From positions 5,704,001 to 5,768,000 of the forward strand of contig NZ_CP117430.1 in NCBI RefSeq assembly GCF_030687395.1: a stretch of DNA of 64,000 nucleotides. The letters are read 5' to 3'. Origin of the DNA: Pseudomonas wuhanensis (GTDB taxonomy: Bacteria > Pseudomonadota > Gammaproteobacteria > Pseudomonadales > Pseudomonadaceae). Made by a program: the position numbers and the translations under genes. Under the pieces are notes generated by a model. The model saw only the letters and a program-made list of their open reading frames with translations, was not told the DNA's origin and ran no database searches. Positions 52,423-62,900 of this stretch are shown here, one piece after another; the stretch's first letter is position 1; every line of letters starts with the position of its first letter.

Positions 52423-54396
52423 TTACTCGGATTCGTGTTTGCTGACGAGGCTGTTGAGCAACACGTTGTTCATTTTTTCGGAGTGGGCGCGTATGGCGTC
52501 GGCATCCCAAGATTCTGTTTCCATCATCAAATACTGTTTAACGCTATCGATGGTGTTGTTCTTATAAAACTCTTTCTTGGCCGCGGGCATGAAATTGCTC
52601 AGCCGAGAGTTCTTGCTATGGCTGATTAGGCATAGATTGCCGAACGAATTGAGCGTGTCGGCATCGAGCTGCACCTGTCCGTCTAGCGGATGCTGAGGGT
52701 AGTAATGCTCCACCGAACTACGGAAGGTGAATTCATAGGATTTAACCTTGTCATTCGTCCCGAGCTCAAGCCAAAGCAGATAGTCCAGGAAGTTGAAAAT
52801 CAGGTTGTTTTCGATATTGCCGAACGTCAACCGAGACTCCACCGTCTCTGCCGCAATGCTTTCGCGGCGTGTCTGACAGGCGCCCCGATTGGTATAGATC
52901 ATCGCAAAGTAATCCAGGCCTGCCTCTTGGGCCAGAAAGCGATCAAAGACAAACGCCTTTGCTACCGACTCCATGTGCCGCAGATAAACCTGAGCCTCAA
53001 TCTGCTCAGCGTAAAACAGGTGAAAAAGCGCCGCATTCAGCCAGTGCTTGTAAACCAGCGTTGGCGTAGAAACATGAAACGCTGACAGCAACATCAGGAT
53101 GCGGCGGTTGATGCCTTCATTGCCGTCCTCTTCTCCGAAGGTGTTCACATAACTCCCCCGTCCAGCGCTGCTGTGATCGCCGCCTTTGTTCCACTTGAAG
53201 CGTTTGAGACTCCAACCATCCGAGCCCTTGATGAACTCGCGCTTGATCACATATTGGTCAAACAGATACTTGCAACGCAGCAGGCTAAAGGTAAAACGCT
53301 TCACTGCCGCAACAGGGTCTGGCTGCTTGAGCACATGAGCCTCAAAGGTATCGAGCAGGCGTTTGTCATCCAATGGGATGTCCGCTCGCGTTTCGACACG
53401 CAGTACATGCAAAAGAAAGTTGGGAAAATTAATCACCGTGTTGAAGCGATCTGGCGCCTCCTCACCTGACTCACCCTGCTTCGCAGCGACCGGGACCTTG
53501 GCAATGATCTGATCAAGGGTCATGCGAGTGTCCTGCCGGGCAGTCACCTCCTGATTTTTGTGCAGTGCAGCTCGAAGCGAATCGAAGTCAGCGAGTTGAA
53601 ACTGTCCCCAGTCCCCTTCGCCAAAAATGCTGCCACGTTGGCCAGGCGTGAAGCCCATTTGCACATAGCGTTCCATGTTGGCGCAGGCTTCCCAAACGGC
53701 ATGCAGACAGTCCTGACTCTGCTCGCAGCCCTGCAACTGCTCCATCATCCGCGCCTTGAGCAGCTCGTGTTTTTCCAGCTGCTCACCGCGGTTATTCATG
53801 ATCTCGAAGTAATGGTTCAGGTCCGTATCCGCCGGCACTTTCACACGCATGATTTGCACGTAGCCAAACAAGTAGTCGGCGAATTGCTGAGGTAAAACTC
53901 CGTTTTCTTTCAGCTTCTGCGGCAAGACTTTCTGGATAAGGCGGTAGCCATTGAGGATGCCGGTATTGATCTGCTTCTTAGTCAAAAGCTCGGCAGGGTC
54001 GTCGTTGAATTTCCCCTCGAAGATGGCCGCAAAGGTTGCGCGCGAATGCTCGCGGCTATCGAAGTGGATACTCAGGTTTGAATACCAGGCAAGCTCGACA
54101 GCCTTGGTGTTTTTCAAATACGACGTCAGCAACGACAGGGTCGTCAGCCGCTGTTGGCCGTCAATGGTTTCAAATACCGGTGATTTGCTGTCCGGGCGCT
54201 CATATACCACCAAGGTGCCAATGTAGTAATTGCGCGCTTTATCGTCCTTCTTCGGTAGGTAATCGATCACGTCCTGAATCAGCTGCGTGATTTCGCCCTC
54301 CTCCCAGGCGTAATTGCGCTGATACATCGGGATGACGTACTCGTCCCGACCGCTGAGCAGCGCCTTGATGGAGAGCTGACTGATTTCCCTACTCAT
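52423..54396 (-). CDS. DUF262/DUF1524 protein (GmrSD-like nuclease)
   Basis: 657 residues. N-terminal DUF262 (ParB-like NTPase) motifs [10 protein letters not shown] (22-31) and DGQQRLTT (79-86). The C-terminal DUF1524/HNH-like segment starts at VEHYYPQHP with His564 and continues to [19 protein letters not shown] (to about 602). This domain pair is that of GmrSD, SspE and BrxU, nucleotide-dependent enzymes that cut or sense modified phage DNA. It overlaps the other DUF262 gene by 8 bp and precedes hsdR in the operon. Confidence 0.85.
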   Translation of the reverse strand: MSREISQLSIKALLSGRDEYVIPMYQRNYAWEEGEITQLIQDVIDYLPKKDDKARNYYIGTLVVYERPDSKSPVFETIDGQQRLTTLSLLTSYLKNTKAVELAWYSNLSIHFDSREHSRATFAAIFEGKFNDDPAELLTKKQINTGILNGYRLIQKVLPQKLKENGVLPQQFADYLFGYVQIMRVKVPADTDLNHYFEIMNNRGEQLEKHELLKARMMEQLQGCEQSQDCLHAVWEACANMERYVQMGFTPGQRGSIFGEGDWGQFQLADFDSLRAALHKNQEVTARQDTRMTLDQIIAKVPVAAKQGESGEEAPDRFNTVINFPNFLLHVLRVETRADIPLDDKRLLDTFEAHVLKQPDPVAAVKRFTFSLLRCKYLFDQYVIKREFIKGSDGWSLKRFKWNKGGDHSSAGRGSYVNTFGEEDGNEGINRRILMLLSAFHVSTPTLVYKHWLNAALFHLFYAEQIEAQVYLRHMESVAKAFVFDRFLAQEAGLDYFAMIYTNRGACQTRRESIAAETVESRLTFGNIENNLIFNFLDYLLWLELGTNDKVKSYEFTFRSSVEHYYPQHPLDGQVQLDADTLNSFGNLCLISHSKNSRLSNFMPAAKKEFYKNNTIDSVKQYLMMETESWDADAIRAHSEKMNNVLLNSLVSKHESE

Positions 54397-55798
54397 AGTA
54401 TTTCATCGCCTTGAACAGAGCTTCGATCTCATCGGTTCTGGTTGACTTCTGGCCGCTCAATACCGGCAGGCTGCAATTAATAAAGTCAGCAGGACGTGTG
54501 GCTTCCTTGATCAACCTGAAAAGATTGTTCTCCAACACGTGGTTATCCATGCTCGCCAGCTGCACCACCTGCATCTTCAGGCGCAGGCTGTAGGCCCAGA
54601 TGAATATCTTCTCGATGGCCCGGGAGATATCTGCGTGACCGAACTTGTCGATGTAGTAAATCAACAGGCAATCGAACATCGCCCGTACGTAGCAATCGCC
54701 GGTGCGGGTTCTTGCCGGGTAGCTATTGAGGGTTTTCATGATGGTTTGCGCATAGCCATCGAGTCCTTCAGTGCCCACCAGTTCATGCCCGCTCCAGGAC
54801 TCGGCGCTGATCCGCGCCACCTTGCCCTGATAGTGGCTGATCAGCTCAAAAAAGCGCCGGCCATTGATGATGATCTGATCCAGGTGGAAGGGAAAACCAC
54901 GCTCGCGCGAGTCGATCCTGCGCTCGTATTGCCCGTTGTAGTTATCGATAAAATGGTGGGCGATACGCAGCTGCTCCACATAGGGGTAGCTGGCCACCGT
55001 ATCGATATTCACGCCTTTGAATAAGTCGCTGTCATCCTTGCTGAAGTAACGCGCAGAAACCCCTTTCGACCAACTACGGATGCGGTACAGGTACTGGGAG
55101 AACAGTGTGGCCAAAGCCTTGGTGTCACTGTTTTCCCAATGCGCTACTGTGGCCGCCTTCAATGGCTCGTCACGCGGGCTGAACTCACGCAGATGGTAAG
55201 CCTTGAGCAAGTCATGAGGCTCCAGGTCCCGGCCCCGCGCATTCTGCGAGTCGAAGAACTGGAAGGCTTCCGACACATCGTTCAAGGCCACCGCCACGAC
55301 CTGGCACTTGTTCAAGAAGAAGTCGATATGTGCCTCGGTAAAGTCCGCACGGGAAACGATGCGGGCCACCTCAAGGTAATTGCTATGGATGTTCTTCTGC
55401 GATATCTCGCTGGTAAAACTGGGGTTCACCATCGCTTGTTCAAGTTCGAACAGACGTTCCCGCAAGTCTTTGCGTTCGAGCTTTTTTTCCTTGTTCCGCT
55501 GGATCAACGCACGGACCGCCAGCAGCAGGCTAATGGTCCGCTGCTGGCCATCGACGATGTTCTTGGTCTCACCTTCGTGGTGAAACACGATGGTGCCCAA
55601 GCGGTAAGCGGACTTGTCCTTATGGATGGCGATATCGGAGAACAGTTGATTGATGTTCTTGCCAGTCCACTTGTAGGGGCGCTGGTACTGGGGGATATCC
55701 AGCGCAGAATCCATGAGCAGTTCGTAAACGCTGATGATCTTGCTGGATAGTTCGGTAGCCTGCTGCGCTGGGGTCGCGTCCATGCTCAGGTTTGTCAT
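54389..55798 (-). CDS. DUF262 protein without a nuclease domain
   Basis: 469 residues. DUF262 motifs IPQYQRPYKW (35-44) and DGQQRTIS (83-90) are intact, and FFDSQNARGRDLEPHDLLKAYHL near 195 is also family-typical. No DUF1524 HNH end is seen; the C-terminus is helical. It may be the regulatory or NTPase partner of the neighbouring DUF262/DUF1524 protein, like split GmrS/GmrD. It overlaps hsdS by 4 bp (ATGA). Confidence 0.82.
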   Translation of the reverse strand: MTNLSMDATPAQQATELSSKIISVYELLMDSALDIPQYQRPYKWTGKNINQLFSDIAIHKDKSAYRLGTIVFHHEGETKNIVDGQQRTISLLLAVRALIQRNKEKKLERKDLRERLFELEQAMVNPSFTSEISQKNIHSNYLEVARIVSRADFTEAHIDFFLNKCQVVAVALNDVSEAFQFFDSQNARGRDLEPHDLLKAYHLREFSPRDEPLKAATVAHWENSDTKALATLFSQYLYRIRSWSKGVSARYFSKDDSDLFKGVNIDTVASYPYVEQLRIAHHFIDNYNGQYERRIDSRERGFPFHLDQIIINGRRFFELISHYQGKVARISAESWSGHELVGTEGLDGYAQTIMKTLNSYPARTRTGDCYVRAMFDCLLIYYIDKFGHADISRAIEKIFIWAYSLRLKMQVVQLASMDNHVLENNLFRLIKEATRPADFINCSLPVLSGQKSTRTDEIEALFKAMKYYE

Positions 55799-57018
55799 AG
55801 CAGTCGGGTTCTTCCGGTTAGCAGTTCTTGCATCATGCCTTGCTTTAGAGCGAGGGTTTTGGTTAGGCGATGCTCTAGAGCGGCCAGTTCTTCGTCCATG
55901 TCGGACAGCACATTAGCGATGGCTGATTGTTCAGGAGGCGGTGGAAGTTGTACCTCTACAGTCTTCAGCGACTCCTTATTGAGGGTGTACCCCTTTACAG
56001 CCTGCTTACCGTAAAGTGAGAAGTCAGTTCTCCCGAGTGCGTAATAAAGGTAGTCCCCACTAGCTTGAAGATTCTTAAAGCTACAAATCGCCTCATTCGT
56101 GTAAAGATCACAACCCGCAAAACACAATCGCCCAATAGACAATTTGAAGCTCATCAAAAGCGTGCCTTTAGGTATGACTTCCATAGCCGACGCAGCTAGC
56201 TCGGTGATTTCCTCTTTAGACTCCGAAACCACTTTGCTCTGAAGATCTGATATAGAAAGCCACTTGTGACCTCGCCCCCAGAGTGCTTTGTTTAAGCGGG
56301 GCGGTGTACGCCCCATTGCGATTTCGCAAATCTCCCCCAACCGCTTCACTTCCCACTTACCGCGGAAGCCCGGAAGGCGAATTTTGCCGGTTAGAAGTTG
56401 CTGCATGGTGGCCTGTTTGAGGCCGCGCTTCTTGGTAATGAGCCGCTCAAGCGCATCCTGCAGCGCATCCATATCACCTAAAGCCGTCACGATGGAGCGC
56501 TGCTCTGCTTCTGCGAGAGGAAGTACTACCCAGAAATCTTTCAGATTACGAAGAGTCAACCCCGGCTTGCTTTGCCCTGACTGGCTTGCCCAAATCTGCC
56601 TGTTGCCAGGCGAGCCCGGCGAAAGAAAAAGACAGGCGTACCGCCCTAGATTCGTCTCGGATAACCGCACGAGCCCAACATGCTGACTGATGTATGCCTC
56701 ATCGAACTCGTGCTCAACGAGCGCCACATTCCCAACACTGTTTCCAGTAATTGTTATCAATAAATCATTGCGCTTCACCCGAGTCCGACTTCCCTCCGCC
56801 CCTTGTGGCGGGATCACGAACTGACTGTCATCAAAATCGAGGCGACCTGCACGAACGTTCTGACTACGAATGAACAATGCTCCTTGGTCAGAATAAAAAG
56901 CTGCCCACCCACGAGAACCGCTCGTGATGAACTCAGACAATTCACCAAGCGGCTTTGCCGTCCACTCCTTCGGAATAACCCCGACCTCCGTCTGCTTGTA
57001 CTCCGGCTTCACTGCCAT
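55795..57018 (-). CDS. hsdS: Type I restriction enzyme, S (specificity) subunit
   Basis: 407-residue DNA-recognition subunit with two target-recognition domains (about 20-180 and 228-370). Each is followed by a conserved helix: LKQATMQQLLTGKIRLPGF near 207-225, and LKQGMMQELLTGRTRLL at the C-terminus. The internal repeat indicates a full bipartite subunit. It overlaps hsdM by 10 bp. The two domains differ clearly, so the recognition site should have two unlike halves. Confidence 0.94.
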   Translation of the reverse strand: MAVKPEYKQTEVGVIPKEWTAKPLGELSEFITSGSRGWAAFYSDQGALFIRSQNVRAGRLDFDDSQFVIPPQGAEGSRTRVKRNDLLITITGNSVGNVALVEHEFDEAYISQHVGLVRLSETNLGRYACLFLSPGSPGNRQIWASQSGQSKPGLTLRNLKDFWVVLPLAEAEQRSIVTALGDMDALQDALERLITKKRGLKQATMQQLLTGKIRLPGFRGKWEVKRLGEICEIAMGRTPPRLNKALWGRGHKWLSISDLQSKVVSESKEEITELAASAMEVIPKGTLLMSFKLSIGRLCFAGCDLYTNEAICSFKNLQASGDYLYYALGRTDFSLYGKQAVKGYTLNKESLKTVEVQLPPPPEQSAIANVLSDMDEELAALEHRLTKTLALKQGMMQELLTGRTRLL

Positions 57019-59483
57019 ACCGCCCCCATCTTTTTCAGATGCTCTTCAACGCGACTGGCAAGGGTGGCGACTTCATCGGTGAGCAGCGGCAACGGGGTGG
57101 CGTAGCGTTCGCTCAGCTCACGAATGCGCCCGGTCAGGGTTTGAGATACAAGATCCAGTTCGCCCTGTACGGCTACGGCCAGGGTAGATAGCCATTTATC
57201 GTCCACCACAAGGGTTTTGATCTCACCCTCGCTAAGCAGCGGGTATTTAGCGTGGATTTTATTATCGAGCTCTTCCTCGGCCCTTTTGAGTTCAGCCTTA
57301 AGGGTGCTTTGCTGATCGATCAACGCGTCGTATTCGGCCAATACCTTGAGTTCATCCTCATAATCCGAATCATTTCCAATCTCGCGCTGGCGTGCCTTGA
57401 TGGCTTTGGCCGTGACCTTTTGTTTATCACCCTCGCCTTCGACCACTTCGCTGAGCGAGCCATCCTCGCCGCTGTGCTCTTCAAGCATTTCACTCAAGCT
57501 TTGCTCGACGCTGGCAAGCCGGGTTTCAAGGTCTTCAATGGCGTTGCGCTCGGCCATGAAATAGCGGGCAATCAGAATCTCGACCGGAATCAGGTCGGAC
57601 TTGAAGCGGCGCTTGCCCAGGCAGTAGTCATGCTTCTCAGCCCAACCCAACTTGTTGTTCTTATCCTTTACCTTGAGGATTTCGCGCGCTTTGGCGGCGG
57701 CTTTCCAGCCGTCGGCGCTGATCAGGTAGCAGTCGTCCTGCAGGGTCTCGGCCCAGTAGTCCATCAGGTGCTGATAGATGTCGTAATGGTCAAGCAAAGG
57801 CGCTTTGGCGAAGGCACTGAGCAGGTCTTCGGACAGTGTGGCAATCAGCTCCTTGGGGTGGCTGTTGACTGCAAAACTCTTCAACTGAGGGGTACTGCCC
57901 GCCAGCCAGTGGTTGAACAGCTTATCGACGCCAGCTTTGAATGCAGTGAACTGCGGATGGCCGAAAATGACCGTTTTCACCTCAGGGCTCACAAGCTCAA
58001 AGTAACCGGGATGGCTAGCCGGCTTGAACAACGCCGCACGCAGGGTTGGCATCACCTGCCAGTAGCTGTCAAAGGCGTCGATGTCACGCTCGGGAATGCC
58101 ACCGCGCAAATGGCCGTCGATATCCTGAATGTCCTCAGGCTCGGCACTGTCGATGTAGCGCGGCAGGTTGAGGTTGAAGTCGTTCTTGGGATCGCTGATT
58201 TCATCGAAGGTCACCATGCGCGCGTAGCGCGGCACATCTGCCATTCGGGTAAAGGCATCGACGATTTTATGCACATCCTGATCGCGCAAGCGATTCTTCG
58301 GGCCGTCCTTGATAAAGCCCTTGGCGGCATCGATCATGAAAATGCCTTTGCGGGCGCTGGCGTTTTCCTTGTCCAATACCAGAATGCAGGCGGGGATGCC
58401 TGTTCCGAAAAACAGGTTGGCCGGCAGGCCGATAATGGCTTTGAGGTAACCAGAGCGCACCAGCTGCTCACGGATCACCGCCTCGGCATTACCGCGAAAC
58501 AGTACGCCGTGGGGCAGAATGCAGGCACCTTTACCGGTACTTTTCAGCGAGCGGATGATGTGCAGCAAAAAGGCATAGTCGCCCTGTTTGGCTGGCGGCT
58601 CGCCCCAGGCAAAACGCTGGTACGGATCTTTGGCGGGTGTCAGGCCGACGCTCCAGGACTTGACCGAGAACGGCGGATTGGCCACTACGTAGTCATAGGT
58701 ACGCAGCTGCTCGCCGTCCTTGAACTTGGGCGAGGACAGCGTGTTGCCCTGCAGAATGTTGGCTGTCGGGAAGTCATGCAGGATCATGTTCATGCGGGCG
58801 AGACCGGCGGTGGTCACGTCCATCTCCTGCCCTTCCAGGGTGATGTGCTTGCCGGCCTGATCGGCCACTTTCAGCAACAGCGAGCCTGAACCGCAGGTGG
58901 GGTCATACACAGTTGTAGACCCCACAGCATTGGCCGGGCTAATACCAATGACCTTGGCGATGATGCGGCTGACTTCAGAGGGGGTGTAGAACTGCCCCTT
59001 GCTCTTGCCGCTTTCGCTCGCGAAGTGGCGCATCAAGTATTCGTAGGCGTCGCCGAGAATATCGTCGTTTTCGGCGCGGTTCTTCGAGAAATCCAGCTCG
59101 GGTTTCTGGAATATGGCCACCAGATTGGTGAGCTTTTCCACCATATCCTTCCCCTCGCCGAGCTTATTCGGGTCGTTGAAGTCGGGAAAATCACTGCGGG
59201 CTAGCCGGGTGTTGGCGTCAATCAGCGGCTGAATGATCTGTGTATTGATCTTATTGCCAATATCGGCGTTGCCCTTAAGAGCAACCATGTCCTTGAAACT
59301 GGCACCCGGTGGAATATTGACCGGTGGTGCGAAGTCATCCGAGCTACCGTACTTGTCGGAGATGTACTTGATAAACAGCATGAACAGGACGTAGTCCTTG
59401 TACTGGCTGGCATCCATCCCACCGCGCAGCTCGTCACACGAGGCCCAGAGGGAGGAGTAAAGATCGGACTTCTTGATAGCCAT
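57009..59483 (-). CDS. hsdM: Type I restriction enzyme, M (methyltransferase) subunit, long form
   Basis: 824-residue N6-adenine methyltransferase. HsdM_N helical domain (about 5-130), SAM motif DPTCGSGSL (194-202) and catalytic NPPF (269-272). The part beyond residue 500 is an extension rich in charged and coiled-coil sequence (for example TRLASVEQSLSEMLEEHSGE), making it some 300 residues longer than classical EcoKI-type HsdM. The ATG with CAGGA 6 bp before it is preferred to a TTG two codons upstream. First gene of the six-gene operon. Confidence 0.95.
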   Translation of the reverse strand: MAIKKSDLYSSLWASCDELRGGMDASQYKDYVLFMLFIKYISDKYGSSDDFAPPVNIPPGASFKDMVALKGNADIGNKINTQIIQPLIDANTRLARSDFPDFNDPNKLGEGKDMVEKLTNLVAIFQKPELDFSKNRAENDDILGDAYEYLMRHFASESGKSKGQFYTPSEVSRIIAKVIGISPANAVGSTTVYDPTCGSGSLLLKVADQAGKHITLEGQEMDVTTAGLARMNMILHDFPTANILQGNTLSSPKFKDGEQLRTYDYVVANPPFSVKSWSVGLTPAKDPYQRFAWGEPPAKQGDYAFLLHIIRSLKSTGKGACILPHGVLFRGNAEAVIREQLVRSGYLKAIIGLPANLFFGTGIPACILVLDKENASARKGIFMIDAAKGFIKDGPKNRLRDQDVHKIVDAFTRMADVPRYARMVTFDEISDPKNDFNLNLPRYIDSAEPEDIQDIDGHLRGGIPERDIDAFDSYWQVMPTLRAALFKPASHPGYFELVSPEVKTVIFGHPQFTAFKAGVDKLFNHWLAGSTPQLKSFAVNSHPKELIATLSEDLLSAFAKAPLLDHYDIYQHLMDYWAETLQDDCYLISADGWKAAAKAREILKVKDKNNKLGWAEKHDYCLGKRRFKSDLIPVEILIARYFMAERNAIEDLETRLASVEQSLSEMLEEHSGEDGSLSEVVEGEGDKQKVTAKAIKARQREIGNDSDYEDELKVLAEYDALIDQQSTLKAELKRAEEELDNKIHAKYPLLSEGEIKTLVVDDKWLSTLAVAVQGELDLVSQTLTGRIRELSERYATPLPLLTDEVATLASRVEEHLKKMGAVWQ

Positions 59484-59631
59484 TGGCAATCCTGACTGGG
59501 TAAAGAATAAGTGCGCAGGCGCCCCCTGTTATGCGCTCGGGATAATGCCCATGGCGCCGGCGTTAGACGGGGGTCGACAGATATTTGTAGCGAAGCGGAG
59601 CGGAGCTTTACCTGCGGTTAATGGGTGAACC

Positions 59632-59922
59632 TTATCTACTTCGGTTTCGTCGGGCCAGCATTTCGCCCTTATTTCTGGTCTTCATCCACTGCCACAAGTC
59701 AATCAACCGAGAAGTCGCAGAAAGTGGGCGGCAGACTTGGATGCCGCGCACAGTAAGCCGGCGAGCCTCCGGCGCCAATACTGGACGTGTGCACAGGTAA
59801 GTAATCCGCTCACATCCCGATAGCACTATGCCGCTAGGCAAGCGCCACTTCGCTGGTTTTTGATCATTTGCAAAGCTCGGGATGAACTTGCCTGTATCCA
59901 TAATTGACATCTCGCCCAGCAC
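59632..59922 (-). CDS. Possible small protein between zorD and hsdM
   Basis: Up to 96 residues (alternative start eight codons in: MDTGKFIPSFANDQKPAKWR). No recognisable domain. It is the only plausible frame in the 452-bp gap between zorD and hsdM, is on the same strand as both, and starts about 20 bp after the zorD stop. Its end is basic (MKTRNKGEMLARRNRSR). Might be a real small partner gene or chance. Confidence 0.35.
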   Translation of the reverse strand: MLGEMSIMDTGKFIPSFANDQKPAKWRLPSGIVLSGCERITYLCTRPVLAPEARRLTVRGIQVCRPLSATSRLIDLWQWMKTRNKGEMLARRNRSR

Positions 59923-59941
59923 TGATTTTCCGCAGGCGGGC

Positions 59942-62900
59942 TCAGCGTGCTTTCAACAACGCCTCAAAATCCGAAGCCTGAATCTCCGAAGCCCCACTCA
60001 ACATGTCCCGCGCCAACGCCCGTCGCTTACTCAGCAGCTCATCCAGCGTCGCCTCAAACGTCGGCATCGCCGCATCCCGAACCGTTGGGTAGTACACGTA
60101 CACATCCTTCTCCTGCCCAATCCGATAGGCCCGATCCGTCGCTTGATCTTCCTTGGCCGGGTTCCAGCAACGAGTGAAGTGAATGACGTGGTTGGCCGCT
60201 TGCACGTTCACCCCAAAACCGACGGCGATGGTCGACAGGATGATGACTGCGAAACCAGGTTGCTCCTGGAATTGGTCGATCAGCCTCTGGCGGCTATTCG
60301 CGCTCTGACTGCTGGTACTGGTATCACCGTTAATGACGGTAGCGCGAAACCCGAAATGCTCTTGAATCGAGTGTTGCAACTCTCGCTGAATATCACGCAA
60401 CTCGGTAAAGACAATGACCTTGTCGCCGTTCCCGGCTCTTTTGATCGACTCAAGCGTCTGCATCAACCACTGCAGCTTCGGCGAGTTGTCGCGCAGTCGT
60501 TTGTCTGGCTGAACGCTGTAAGGATGAGCACAAATGAGCTTGAGCTTGTGCAGCAACCCGAGCATGCCGGAGGTCTTTTGATCGAGCTGTTCTTCGATCT
60601 GCTGCTTCTGGCTGTACGCAGCTATTTCGGACAGGTACAGATTGCGCTGCAAGGCGTGCATGCTCAGTGAACGACATGCCGTGTCTTCGATTTTGGCAGG
60701 CAGGTCCTTGGCAATGTCTTGCTTGGTACGGCGCAGAGTCTGTGGGTCGATAAGCACGCGAAGGCGCTCCAGGGCAACCGTGTCACGCTCCAACGCGGCT
60801 TCGATTGGACGCTGATACTCGCGCCCGAACTGGTTCAAACCGCCCAGGAAACCTGGCTGAATGAAGTCGAAGAGGCACCAGAGATCTATCAGGGTGTTCT
60901 CGACAGGCGTACCGGTACACGCCACTCGAAATCTCGCCGGAATGGCTTTGATCGCCTGAGTCACCAGTGCCGCGGGGTTTTTCAGTTTCTGCGCTTCATC
61001 GCATACGACGATCGACCATTGCTGACGCGCCAGGGAAAACTCCTGATCGCGCAGTGTCTCGTAAGTCGTGAGGACGATTCGGGCGTCGCCCATCCAACCT
61101 GGGCGTAGCAAGTTTTTGATGCCTTTGGCTTTCAAGTCGGCAGGGATTTCTTCTTTCTTGAACTTCACTGCACTCAAGGCTGAGCCATAGAGCTTCAGCA
61201 CTGGCAGCGCGTCAGCGAAGAAGAACCGGTAAAGCTCTCGCTCCCAGTTATCGAGCAACGAGACTGGGGCGACGATCAGTGTCGGCTTGTCCTGTGGGTA
61301 CTTTTCCAGGTACCAGACCAGGAAAGTGAGCAACTGGATCGTTTTCCCCAGCCCCATGTCATCAGCGAGCAAGCAGCCTGACACGTCTGATGGGGACAAA
61401 CGGAACAAGTGCTGCAGCCACGCCACGCCTTGAAGCTGGTGCTCACGCAGGACGACTTCAGGCTTGAGCAAGCCGGGCAACTCTGGGACTGCGTCCAAAG
61501 CGGCGCGAAGGGCTGCCTGACGAATCTGAACGTAGGTCGGTTCGTCAATGTTGTGGCCGATTTGCAGTACAGCGCGGCCCACTTTTTCCTGTTGCTGGAC
61601 CAGACTGGTCTCGACAGGGGCGATCTTCTTCGACCAGGCAGCAAACAGTTGCTCGGCGGCGGCAATCGAGAGCGGTGTTTCGGACTCTGGCAAACAGACC
61701 GTTTCATCACCGGCAGCGCGAGCTTCGTCCAGTCGCTGTTCAAACGCTTCGAATTGAGCGCGGTCGGAAGGATCCCAACGCCCAAAGATCTCTGCGTCAA
61801 TGCCCAGCGCCGCCACATCCTTCGGCAACCAGCTCTCGGTCGCCTCTTTTACGAGGAAAGGCGAAGTAATTCTTTGCGCTTCGCCGATGCCAGTTACACG
61901 ATCGCCGTAAAGGGACAGGTCCAGGACAGAATCGAACTCGATACCCGCCGCTTCGTTTTGCCAACGCTTAAGCAGGTCGTTGATACCTGCCAACTGGCGT
62001 AAATCAAAATCGCTGAGCTCCAACTCATAGCCCTGCCAGAAACCGGCAGGCATGCCAGCGGCCAATTTCAGCTGCAGTTCATGCACGAACGGTGCGAGTT
62101 CATAGGCTGCTTTAAATTCAACTTCGATGGGCGCTTGCGGTGTTGGCGAGATTGGTTCGAGCGTCAGGTTTACCTGCTCAATGTGCTGTCCCGCTTCATC
62201 CAGTTTGGGTTCCAGATAAAAGCGATGAAAGAAGATCCCGGCCTCGACCAGTTCGTCTTCATAGCTCTGCGCATCCAGCACTTGTGCGGCACCATCGCCG
62301 AGTGCGCTGTAAGGGTTGCGGACGAAGGAAAGTGCATCGTCCCCAGCGACCCGACGCCCGGGCAACGAGCGCACATAGTCCAGTACAGATTTGACTTCAG
62401 GCTCAATCAGGACGTGGGTCAACGATCCATCATCACCGGTCACCCGGTATCGATCCTGAACCTGCTTGGCACCGTCGAAAATATCAAGCCAGTTTGCCGG
62501 TTGGCCTTCGAAGCTTGGTTGCAGCTCGATAACCGGCGTATTACCGACTGTCGATTTTCTCGGGTTGAGTCGCAGACTTTCAGGTTTGATCACGACGGTC
62601 TTATCCAGGAAGCCATCCATGCCGGCGCCCGCCTTGCGGGCCAACTTCCTGATGCTGGCCCAGCCGATCTGGTTGGTTACTTCACCCGGCTCATTTTGTT
62701 GAGCCAGGTAAAGTTGCCGTACTGCGCCAGTCAGCTTCCAGCACGACTCAGGCAAAATCTCCGCTTTTGCGTGGTACTGGAGGATGGCGCCCGTGCGCTG
62801 CACCTGCACATTGGCGTTGGATTGCGGATCACGCCATCCACTGACGGATACTTTGAAATCGTCGGAGGCAAGGCTGCCTTGGCTGCTCAGTTGAGGAATG

